Below are positions 45,415 through 54,723 of a stretch of DNA of 64,000 bases, piece by piece. The translations under genes were made by a program, and so were the position numbers. The notes below the pieces were generated by a model. That model did not search any database and had not been told where the DNA came from. It saw only the letters and a program-made list of their open reading frames with translations. The stretch comes from Thalassia testudinum. Lineage: Eukaryota; Streptophyta; Magnoliopsida; Alismatales; Hydrocharitaceae. Where the stretch lies: contig JAZHRO010000063.1 of the NCBI GenBank assembly GCA_037157565.1, positions 150,958,501 to 151,022,500 of the forward strand, in the 5' to 3' direction. Position 1 is the first letter of the stretch, and each line of letters starts with the position of its first letter.

Positions 45415-45978
45415 ATGGGGCAACCAGCAGCAGAAAACAATCTTGAGAATCAGCTTCAGCGCCTCAACGATCTATTCCAAGCCTTTGTAAACCTACCGCA
45501 GCGTCCTATGATGCGAGATCATTACAATCCCGCTGCGGTAGCGATCGAACCTCGAGTCCAAATCCCAGCTGGAGGTCCTGATACTGAACTCAAGCCCAAC
45601 ATGATTTTTGCTATTCCCAAATTTCATGGGCATAATTCCGAGGATCCTTTCCAGTATATCAAGCAACTCAAGCGTCTGGCCCAGACCTTCGGGTCAGAAG
45701 CTCAAAATCGGGATGTCTTACTCATGAAAATTTTCTCCTCTCTCATGGACAAGGCTGCTCACTGGTACCAATCCCTAACGCATCCAATCAACACTTGGGC
45801 GGAATTACAATCCGAGTTTCTAAAAAAGTTCTTCCCTGCTTGTCGGACAAATGCTCTACGGCACCAGATCACGCATTTCACGCGGCAAGCAGGAGAACCA
45901 CTTCATGAGGCATGGGATCGTTTTTTGGATCTCATGCGAAAGTGCCCCCACCACGGAGTTCCTCTTTACAATACTTGA
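45415..45978 (+). CDS. gag: Athila-like Gag, truncated (element E)
   Basis: Starts at ATG 45415 (MGQPAAENN); the frame opens further upstream at 45217, but that part is leader. About 187 residues are open without error. It is the N-terminal half of the retrotransposon gag domain: IPKFHGHNSEDPFQYIKQL near residue 65, LLMKIFSSLMDKAAHWY near 105, TWAELQSEFLKKFFP near 130, and LHEAWDRFLDLMRKCPHHG near 165. This pattern is typical of plant Athila/OTA Gag. The zinc knuckle, protease and pol are missing, because at 45976 another LTR (F) begins and supplies the TGA stop. Gag would form the virus-like particle in the cytoplasm. This copy cannot do so alone. Confidence 0.85.
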   Translation: MGQPAAENNLENQLQRLNDLFQAFVNLPQRPMMRDHYNPAAVAIEPRVQIPAGGPDTELKPNMIFAIPKFHGHNSEDPFQYIKQLKRLAQTFGSEAQNRDVLLMKIFSSLMDKAAHWYQSLTHPINTWAELQSEFLKKFFPACRTNALRHQITHFTRQAGEPLHEAWDRFLDLMRKCPHHGVPLYNT

Positions 45979-46926
45979 TTGGGTTTTAAAAAGGTGGCGT
46001 TGCAGTATAGTTGAAAAGGCGTTGAAAACAAATAAGAATTTTTATTACTCAAATGTTAAGTCTGAGGTTGAACACGAGAAGCAAATTGGTATTTAAAAAC
46101 TAAGAACACAATCTCAAATTGATAAAATGTGATGTTCAATAATTTATGAAGCAAAAGAATTAAGTTCAATGTATATAAGTGCTTCAAAGAGATGAATAGA
46201 GATAAAAAGAAATAAAATTAATCTCTGTCTATCTTTCTTCTACTTTCTTCTTCTCTTTTCTTCCTTCTCTGATTTCTCCTTCCTTCCTCTACGGCTACTT
46301 TTTCTTCTATCTTCTTCTTTCTTTTCTTCTCTTGATTTCTTTCCTTCTTTGTCTTTGCCTTGGCTTCGTTCTTTTCTTCTGCCTTTGATCTCCTTCTTTC
46401 TTTGGCTTTGGCTCCTTTCTCTTTCTCTGTCTTCTACCTTGGCTTCTTTCTTTTCTTCTACCTTTGATTTCAGGTCCTCAGCTTTCCTTAGCTGTGCTTC
46501 CTTCTTCTTTAAACTTTCCTTCCTTAGCCTCTTTCTTCTCTGTGGCTCCTTCCTTCAGCTTCCCTTTCTTCTTTCTCTTCCTGCGCAGAAGTGCAAAACC
46601 TACCCCTACCCCACCCCACGTACGCTCTCTCTCTTCTTCTCTCTTAGGTTCGCTCTTAGAGCCAATTGGGTATATGGGTCAGGTCAAGTGCACCCACGTC
46701 CAGGCGCACCGTCATGGGTGGTGCGGGTGGAGTGCAGGGTAAACGGGTCAGGTAGCCAGGTCTGCGTAGCGTGGGTCGCGGACAAGGTGGTAGAGTGGGC
46801 GAGGGGACCTCACCCCGTGATCTGAGGCGAAGAGGTTAAAACACAAAAATAATATAAATCACTCACGTGGGCTAAAAACTACCGAGGTGGGACTAAAGTC
46901 CTACCCACTTCTTTGCAGGGATAATG
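45976..46926 (-). repeat. LTR-F, U5/R half only
   Basis: It starts TGATTGGGTT at 45976 within gag of element E and has ggcgttgcagtatag (45996-46010), a U5 box (tgaggttgaacacgagaagc, 46065), a long CT-rich tract and aggtgggactaaagtcc (46885). It stops at 46926 near the expected transcription start, abutting + strand LTR-G. The U3 half is missing. Confidence 0.7.
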
Positions 46927-48972
46927 TGATGAGAGCCTCATCATGAGTCCTAACTAGCTCATTTTGACCCAAGAAAGAGAATAAGAGCTCCTACATAACC
47001 AAGAGAAGGGCTTAATTCAAGGAATAAGTGTTCTGAGAAGAAAATAAGAAATAAAGGGTAAAACTGTAATTTTACCATTGCAGTACATAAACGACATTTC
47101 TCAGAATAAAAACATAAGTCAAATGGTCTGAATAAGATAAAAAGTGGGTTGGTTCAATGAGAAATGGGTTCATATGCAATCTAGGAATTAAATGACATCT
47201 TGTAATCCTAAAACAGACCCGCTTAATTCAACAAGATTTTGGTCAGGATAAAAATCAAGTAAACCCTCTAAAATTCATGAAAAAATATCCTCTAGGGTTT
47301 AGAACCTTTAAATTGGCCTTTGGAACCTATTTTGACCTAGATTGGGGTCCTAGCTCATCAATTGACCTAATTTGGGCTTTTATGCAAAATTTCCAGTCAA
47401 ACGTTGTCAAACCTAAAATCCAACTTCACCATTGGATTCCTTAGGTCAAAATTAGGTTTTTACCAAAATTTGGACCTAAGGGGAGGTCATCTTGACCTAC
47501 TTTGCAAATTAGTACACCCAATTACATTTTGGTCCCTATCTTTTGAAAATCATTGCACAGACCACCCTAGCTTCCTCGCCACTCTTACAAGCAGGTCCCT
47601 CCACCATTAATAGGGAGAAATCCTACTCTAGTGAGGAATGGAGGGGGAATACTCCCTGATTCCTCAGAGATCTCCCAGATTTGGAAGGGAGATTCTCTGA
47701 GAAATTCCCTTCCATCTAAGCGTGGTCCTGATCTATGATTTGCACCCAATCTCTTATGCGAATGCACGAGAGATTTGGGTACCCCACAGACTTCCTACTT
47801 CGACGAGGACTCCCGCACTTGGAAGCTTGCCTTCCAAGCACAGGAGCCCCTACCAGTGCATATAAAATGACCCTCAACTCCAGCCGCACCTCTTTAGCTC
47901 GACTTGGCCGGAATTCCATCTCAAATTCTTCTTCTTCTCCTCTGGCCAAGTGCTCCAGCGATCTCCAGCGAGCCTCCCTCCTTTTTCTCGTCGCTTTGCC
48001 ACAATACCAGTGACAGAGCTGTCCTCCCCATCCTCCTCCGCGTACTGACCTTTGGTTTGTAAGACTCGGTAACCTAAGCACCCCAATCCACACACAGTCA
48101 GATTCAGTGCACATAATTATAAAAATCACGCAAAAGCGTTTAAATGTTCTGAAAAAGTTGCCTAGATTAGGAGCAGCCGATCAACAGAAGCTGATTTGGA
48201 TGAGTTCTCGACATGGAGAGGCGGGAAATTCCCTCGAAGATGCGTAATAACATATTATCTCCTCGATGCTTGTCTCTTAGGATATTTACATATCTTACTG
48301 GGGGCACATAAGCACCATGTGCTAGTTCAGATTCCATGGGCAGCATTATCACGAAATGTCGATTGCCAAGGTCTGGATTTAGCTATAAAACACCATGGGC
48401 AGAATTATCTCGAAATCTCGAAAGCCAGGGTTCTGGGGGTTGCCATAGGCAATGTTATCACGAAGCATCAATTGCCAGGGACCTTTCGAGGATTGATGAT
48501 AGGGATGAGGAATTCGATACAGACCGTGTTGAGAAGCCAATCCAAAGCTAGAAATAAAAAGAAAAGAGAGAGAAAACTCTCCAAACAAATAAATCCACTG
48601 TCTCTTTCTTACAACCTAGCCCCGTCGCCGCCGTCTCCCTCCACTGGACACCTTCTTCTCTGGCGACAACAGGTACTGCCAGCCACCCTCTCGTCCCCTT
48701 CGTCCACCTAATTAGGCTAGAACCACTCATCTCTATCTCCTCTTCAATTCCCCTAAACCTATTTCACAAAATACCCCTCGACTGCCACTGTCCACCGCCA
48801 TCATCCTCATCTCCGGCCAACCTCCGGCGAGACGCATCCGTCATTCCACAACTCCACACATCTCACCACCAACCCCATAACCTCCGCCACACTCCACTGA
48901 ACATCTTCCACCCATTCACAGACCGCCTACACCACCACAAATGCCCCATGACCTAACCCATAAACTCGGCCA
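46927..48972 (+). repeat. LTR-G: truncated LTR containing captured internal sequence
   Basis: It starts TGATGAGAGCCTC at 46927 and aligns (reverse complement) with the U3 of element B LTRs: TATA tataaaatga at 47861 and a pre-TATA inverted repeat at 47818-47838. At 48043 it switches to sequence of the element-internal 3' region and at about 48615 returns to LTR sequence (ccccgtcgccgcc). It ends at 48972 before R/U5, where LTR-H starts. Confidence 0.75.
48043..48615 (+). repeat. Element-internal segment embedded in LTR-G
   Basis: It is the reverse complement of the type of sequence at 28205-28750 in element B: cggtaacctaagcaccc at the left, the 58-bp tandem units in the middle, ctccaaacaaataaatcc at the right. 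It keeps the orientation it would have in a + strand element. LTR sequence flanks it on both sides, replacing only a few dozen LTR bases. Confidence 0.75.
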
Positions 48973-49861
48973 CAGAGCGAACACCATCATGAGCCCTAAC
49001 TAGCTCATTTTGACCCAGAAAAGAGAACAAAAGCTCCTACATAACCAAATGGAGGTCCTAACTCAATGAATAACCCTTCTGAAAGAAAAGCAAGAAACAA
49101 AGGGTAAACTGCAATTTTACTGTTGCAGTGCAACAATGGGATTTCTCATGAGCTAAACATAGGTCAAATGGTCTTAACAAGATAAAAAGTTGGTTGGTTC
49201 AAATAAAAAGGGTTCATGTGAAATCTGGGAATTAATTGACATTTTGTAACCCTAAAACAGACCCACTTAATTTAACAAAGTTATAGTCAGGATAAAATTC
49301 ATCTAAACCCTCTAAAATCATGGCAAACTATCATCTAGGATTTATAACCTTCAATTTGGCCCTTAGAACCTATTTTGACCTAAATAGGAGTCTCAGTCAA
49401 ATGTTTGCCCTAAATTAGGTTTTTATGTAAATTACCAAGTCAAACGTGGTCAAACTTAAAATCCAACTTCACCATTAGATTTCTTAGGTCCAAATTAGGT
49501 TTGTACCAAAATTTGGACCTAAGGGGAATTCACGTTGACCAACTTTGCAAACAAGTCCAGCCTAATTACATTTCTACCCCTAACTTTTGAAAACTCATGC
49601 AGACACCCCCTTAGCTTCTCATCATTCTTTGCAATTAGGTCCATCCACCATTACAGTAGAGGGAATCCTATTCCGACGAGGATTCGAGGGAAAGAACTCC
49701 CTGATTCCTCAGAGAATCCCTTTCAAATTTGAAAGGGAGATTCTCTAAGAAATCTCCTCTCATGTGAACCCATTTTTGCACCCTAATTTCCACCCAATCT
49801 CTGATGCGAATGCATGAGAGATTTGGGTTTTTTTGACCTTCCATCTCCGGTGACATGCCTG

Positions 49862-49886
49862 TGCTTGGAAGCTTGGCTTCCAAGCA
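49862..49886. repeat. Perfect 11-bp inverted repeat just upstream of the TATA site
   Basis: tgcttggaagc-ttg-gcttccaagca in LTR-H. LTR-G has the corresponding cttggaag / cttccaag at 47818-47838, 22 bp before its TATA box. Confidence 0.75.
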
Positions 49887-50794
49887 TAAGACCTCCAACT
49901 AGGGCTAATAAAAGCCTCTCCAAATCATTCCACACCTCCTTAGCTTGGATTTGGGTCGGTCTACCCTACCTTCTTCTCTCCTCACCAGCTGCAATTTCTC
50001 CACAAGCTCTGGCAACTCCATCCTCTCTATCTTGTCACCCAACCACAATACCAGTGGTTGGGTTGCCTTCCTCTTGTTCTTCTGCATCAGCCATACCCCC
50101 ATGACACTGCCTCTACCCCTATCGTCACCGCCACCTCACTTAAGGAGAGCTTCATCTCCGGCGATGGCAAACACGAGCAGTCCGCCATCCCTGCCCCCCT
50201 TCGTCCTTAAATTAGGTCAGATAATTCCTCTCTCCCTACTCTTCCTGTTTCCTCCTCTTTATTTCTTAAAATCCGCCTCGACGTTTGCAAACCACCACCA
50301 TCTTCTCCACCTTCGACCAGACCACCGGCGAGGTGTTCCCACCACTCCACGCCTCCATCCACCTTGCCAACCACCCTACGACCTCCGCAACACCTCACTG
50401 ACCATTTCCCCCTACTCCAATCTCTCCGTCACACACCCAAAACACCCCCCGAACACACCCACCTTTACAGCCACAGGGTGCCCTAAATCCACCATCACAA
50501 CCACCCACACGCCGCGCCGACCCCCGCAACACGTTCGCTGTGTCTCGGCGAAGCTTCCTGAGCCTTCTAACGAGGCCACAAGGCCGTTTGCATGATTGCA
50601 GGTACAGGAGCCCCGCTGTCATTGAAGTAGGCACGAAGCTGGCTTGCAAGCCTGTTCCAGGTAGCCTCGTTCCAGGCTCCAAGTCCCAGGCTACGCAGAA
50701 TCGTCTTGCGCATAGCCTCAGCCAAGTAATTGGCTTTGGAGGCCACAACAGCAGCCGCAATTGAATGCCTTCGATTGCGGGTGCATGCAACAGG

Positions 50795-50819
50795 AAGGTG
50801 GGACATTTAGTCCCACCTT
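50795..50819. promoter_or_regulatory. TAGTCCCAC hairpin in R/U5 of LTR-H
   Basis: aaggtgggac-attta-gtcccacctt has perfect 10-bp arms. Shorter versions are in element E (43505-43522) and element B (26033-26047), all downstream of the TATA site. Confidence 0.75.
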
Positions 50820-51366
50820 GGAAGATAGTGAACGGGTGTTGTGCTATAAAGTGAAAAAGTGTCAGGGGCTTATCGCCTCTTGACCACAGGGTGAGGTCCC
50901 TCTCACCCGACCGACTGGCCTCGTCTGCGACCACGCCCCACAGACCTGGTCTTGACTCGACCCGACTAGCACACCTCACCCACCACCGCATGCCGGTGGG
51001 CCTGGTCCCGGGCATGCATATCCGACCCGATAACCTGAGAAGGCTCTGAGAGAGCAAAACCTAAGAGAGAAAAGAGAGGAGAGTTTGTGCGGGTAGGGGG
51101 TAGGTTTTGCTGTTGCAGGGAAAGGAGAAGAAGAAGAAACCAAGGGTGAAGCCAAGAAAGAAAAAGGAGGAAGCCGAAGAGGAAGCTAAGGGCTGAAGTA
51201 GAAATCAAAAGAGAGTTGAAGAGGAAAAGAGCCATAGAGTAGCTAAAGAAAGAGGAAGAAGAAGGAAGCTGAGGCTCGCAAGGCTAAGACCAGAGAAGAA
51301 GAAAGAGAAGAAAGAAGGAAGAAAAAGCCAAGGTAGAAAGGAACAGAAGAAGGTAGGAAGAAGAAG

Positions 51367-51371
51367 ACAAA
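51367..51371. repeat. Target-site duplication of solo LTR S2 (left)
   Basis: ACAAA, repeated at 54034-54038. Confidence 0.88.
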
Positions 51372-54033
51372 TGTTACGAACGCACTCAAGACATTTTTTT
51401 AAGACGTCTGGGAGGTGTCCCAGACGTCTGGCCAGACGTCTGGAACCACTTCCAGACGTCTAGGATCTATTTTCGGTGGCACGCGGGACTGCATCTGCGC
51501 GCAGGCGCGCGTAGACCCGCAACCGTCTTCCTCTCTCTTTTTCCCTCTCTCCTCCTGCGACCGTAGGCGCAGAGCTGTCCGCTCTCTCTCTCCTCCTCGC
51601 GCGGCCTTAAAAGGGCCACGCCTCTCCCTCACTCCCGTCACCTCCGCCTCCTTCCTCTTCTCCTTCAGCCAGTGCACGATAGCGTACGCGAGAGCGAGCG
51701 CGAGGGTGCAGCGGCGGCGGCAACAGCCGCGGCGGGTGCGGGAGGAGGTGCTGCGCGGGGGAGGAAGCGCTCGGCCGTGAGGGCGAGCTCGCCGGGGCTG
51801 CTAGGGCCGACCGGCGGGGGGCGCAGCGGGCGCGGAGCGACGCGGGAGGACTGCTACGGCTCGAGCAGCAGGCGGAGCACTCTCAGCGTGGCCGTGCATC
51901 GCGAGCGGAGGGCGAGTGGCGCCCTGGTTCTAGAAAATTTTCCAGAATCAGACGTCTGTGCTTCTAGCCAGACGACTTGAACGACGTCTGGAAGACTGTC
52001 CGGACGTCTGAAAGGTGAGTTTTTTCATCTTCTTCCTTCCTTTCGATTGACCGTACTAAGAGAGAGAGGAAATGGGTACGCGCAGGGTCGGAGATTCGCA
52101 TCCAACGCGAATCAGACGTCTGGCTCCAGCTCCAGACGGCGGGAACTACTTCCAGACGTCCTGGGTGACCATTGGACGTCTGGGAACTAGGCCAGACGCC
52201 CCCGCAGGCTTCTAGACGTCTGAGAGCCCACACAGAGCGAGGTAATTCCCTGATCCACTTTTTAAGACGTCTGGAAGAAGTTCTAGACATTTGATTTTAC
52301 ACTGTTTCGTCGTTTTCGACCCGTTTCGGGCCCGTTCGGGCTCCGTTTTCCGCGTTTCGAGTTGCATTCTTTTCGGAATTACATCCTCTACCTGTCTACA
52401 GTAGCTGTATACTGTTTTGAGAAGTTCCTTGTGTTGATCCTTGTGATAGGACCCTGTTCCATTGCAGTCTCGGGGGTTGCGGAGGCACGCGGGATTCCTG
52501 ACCACGCCCCCAGTTCGCCTGTTGTAATCGGTAGAGTGGCTTTAAGTATAATCTGTTAAATTATGAAACCATAAATAGAACCTAGGACATTGCATGAATC
52601 CTAGGAATGAGAAATTGATTGAATGGTAGATCCTAGGGTGTTGCATGAATCCTAGGGCTGGAAAACTAGATTGTATGATAGATCCTAAGATATGGCATGA
52701 ATCCTAGGACGGGAAAACTAGTGGAATGTATGAATACTGCAGTCTTGGAAAATGTGGAAAGGAAATAATAGCTGCCTGTAAGTAAGAATATGGGATGTAT
52801 GAACGTGAAACTGGAAAGGTGAAACCGGAATGCGTTGAGTTAAAGAGCTGGAACCCTACGGAGAATTAGGAGTAGAACTCCTGGAAAGTGAATGGAATAG
52901 AATTGGGGAAGCGAGCTGGCCCTTGAGTACGGAGTACCAAGGAGAGCGACTGTCCCCCTGTTTAGTGCAGAGCGGAGCTAGCCGCCCCAGGGACCCGGGG
53001 TTAGGACTGGCCACTCTGTACCGACTTGCTGGCCCTCGTGTACGTAGTACCGAGGAGAGCTACTAGTGTAGGGAGGTACTAGCTACCCCACGGGCCCCGG
53101 GGTTCTGCTAGCCTCCCACACCGACTTGTTAGGCCCACTGGGGCAAACCAGGGTAGTCAGGCGAGGGTGCGCGGACTTTGGAGGGGCAAGGCCGCTATTT
53201 GGTTACTGTGGAGGGGTTGTACCCCTGTTATTAAGAGGGCTCTGCCCTGTACTGGTTCCGTGCTGTGCTTTGGGCTCACCCGTTAACGGAAACGACTGAC
53301 CGCGTGCCAGTGTGGGTTAGCTACCCGTGCGTTTACCGTGCGTGCCGTAGTCACCGTTATGTCTGTCAGTGACCTTGGGGTGGTTGACTGAGAGTAGGAT
53401 CACCACGGGGGACTCTCCCGGTCAGGAGAGCACCACGTGCTACTTCTACTGTTCGGAAAAGACTGCAATCAAGATCGTTCCCACGAGGAACATTCGAGAT
53501 CAAGTGAAGGATCTGAGAAATAGATAAATTGTGAAACAATAGAAAGACGTAAATAAAGGAAGAAAGAAAATTTAAAACAGCTACTGTACACTTTACTGTT
53601 TCTTTAGTTTAGCTACCACTCTACTCAGCATTTTGCTGACGTGTTACACTCGTTACCTTTCAGGACCAGGTGTTGAGCAGCCAGGGTCAGCAGCTGCAGA
53701 GGACGCTGGGCCGAGTAGGGTCCAGTAGAGTTACCACTGTTCTCTTGTACCTCTTTTTGTTCCGTTATAGTGAGTAGTTCTTGTTTCCGCTGTACTTTTC
53801 TTTACCTGCAGTTCATATTATGTTATGAATGTTGTTCTACTGTTGTGGTGGTATATACTGTAGTGGTTTCTTTCCTTACTGCTATATTTCCTTACTGTTA
53901 GTTATATTCATGCTGAATGTGGTTTATTTTACTGCTCTTTTGGTTACTTCCTCGTTGGACGACTAGGTCTTGGGATTAGTCGAGTCGGTCCGGTTCTCGT
54001 GTCTCGTAGGGACTTGGGAATCGGGTCGTTACA
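51372..54033 (-). mobile_element. Solo LTR S2 (gypsy-type, AGACGTCT-rich)
   Basis: A 2.66-kb LTR with termini TGTAACGACCC and TTCGTAACA (minus strand), flanked by the 5-bp duplication ACAAA and without an internal region, so it is a solo LTR from LTR-LTR recombination. It splits LTR-H and is homologous to S1. About a dozen AGACGTCT-type palindromes lie at 51400-52275. GC-rich sequence is at 51480-51930. A doubled block is at 52923-53138. Family is possibly Del/Tekay-like by terminus only. Confidence 0.88.
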
Positions 54034-54038
54034 ACAAA
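54034..54038. repeat. Target-site duplication of solo LTR S2 (right)
   Basis: ACAAA, matching 51367-51371; LTR-H sequence resumes after it. Confidence 0.88.
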
Positions 54039-54493
54039 GAATTAAGAAAGTCAGAAGAAAAGGCAAAGGAAAGAATTAAAGCCAGAGAGGAAGGAAAAAG
54101 CCAACGACAGAGAAAGAAAGGAAGGAGAAGCCAGAGAAGAAAGAAGAAGAAGCAGAAGGTAGAAGAAGGAAAAATCAGAGGAAAATACTGTAGCACATCA
54201 CTTTTAAGACGTCTGATTTCGTAATGAGACGTCCAATTTTTCATCAGCTCTCCATTTTTTTAGCTACAATTCCTTTTATGCTCCATATACTCATGCTTTA
54301 CATTCTTAATTAGATTTTGAGTAGTCTTATGTGTTCAATTTGCATTTATTATTGAGATTAGTGCGTGAATTTCATTTTCTCCCTATGTTCGACCTCGGAC
54401 TTAAACTTCGAGTAATAAAATCTATTTATCTTCAAAGCGATTTCAGCAATATTACAATGCATTATTTTAAAACCCAATTTCACCTTGTAAACA

Positions 54494-54723
54494 TTTACTT
54501 TCAAAATTCACCTCCAACTCTCGAATAATGGCTGCAACTCCATCGCGACCCTCCTCCAATCGAAGCAAGAAAGTAGCATGGTTGCCTTAGCACTCGTTGC
54601 CAACCTACTAGTAAAACTGGGGTAGCATTGTGCTTCCCCAGTTGTAGTAATCATCACCACGATCCTGGTGCCTTGTGGAAGTCTGTCGAGGTTTGCATTT
54701 CATGTCGAACCTCTCGTCTTTTT
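54494..54723. other. Short unassigned spacer between LTR-H and LTR-I
   Basis: 230 bp following the terminus of LTR-H. A tRNA-Asp primer site is not present, so it is not an ordinary leader. Nothing recognisable is in it. Confidence 0.5.

Larger units (their letters stand above)
48973..54493 (+). repeat. LTR-H, split by solo LTR S2
   Basis: It starts near 48973 with gaacaccatcatgagcc (first bases lost) and runs to 51371, then 54034-54493 after the nested solo LTR. It has a perfect 11-bp inverted repeat (49862-49886) next to a TATA-like aataaaag (49905-49912), an R/U5 hairpin (50795-50819), a GA-rich tract, a decayed GACGTC palindrome (54206-54233) and the U5 motif ctccctatgttcgacctcgg (about 54373). 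It ends gtaaaca at 54493. No primer site follows. Confidence 0.72.

Noticed and set aside
50395..51057. 220-codon minus frame
   Set aside because: Antisense to LTR-H, GC-rich, no domain and not conserved in LTR-G or B.
54494..54723. Leader of an element whose 5' LTR is H
   Set aside because: No tRNA-Asp primer site after 54493 and no similarity to the leaders of A, B or E.
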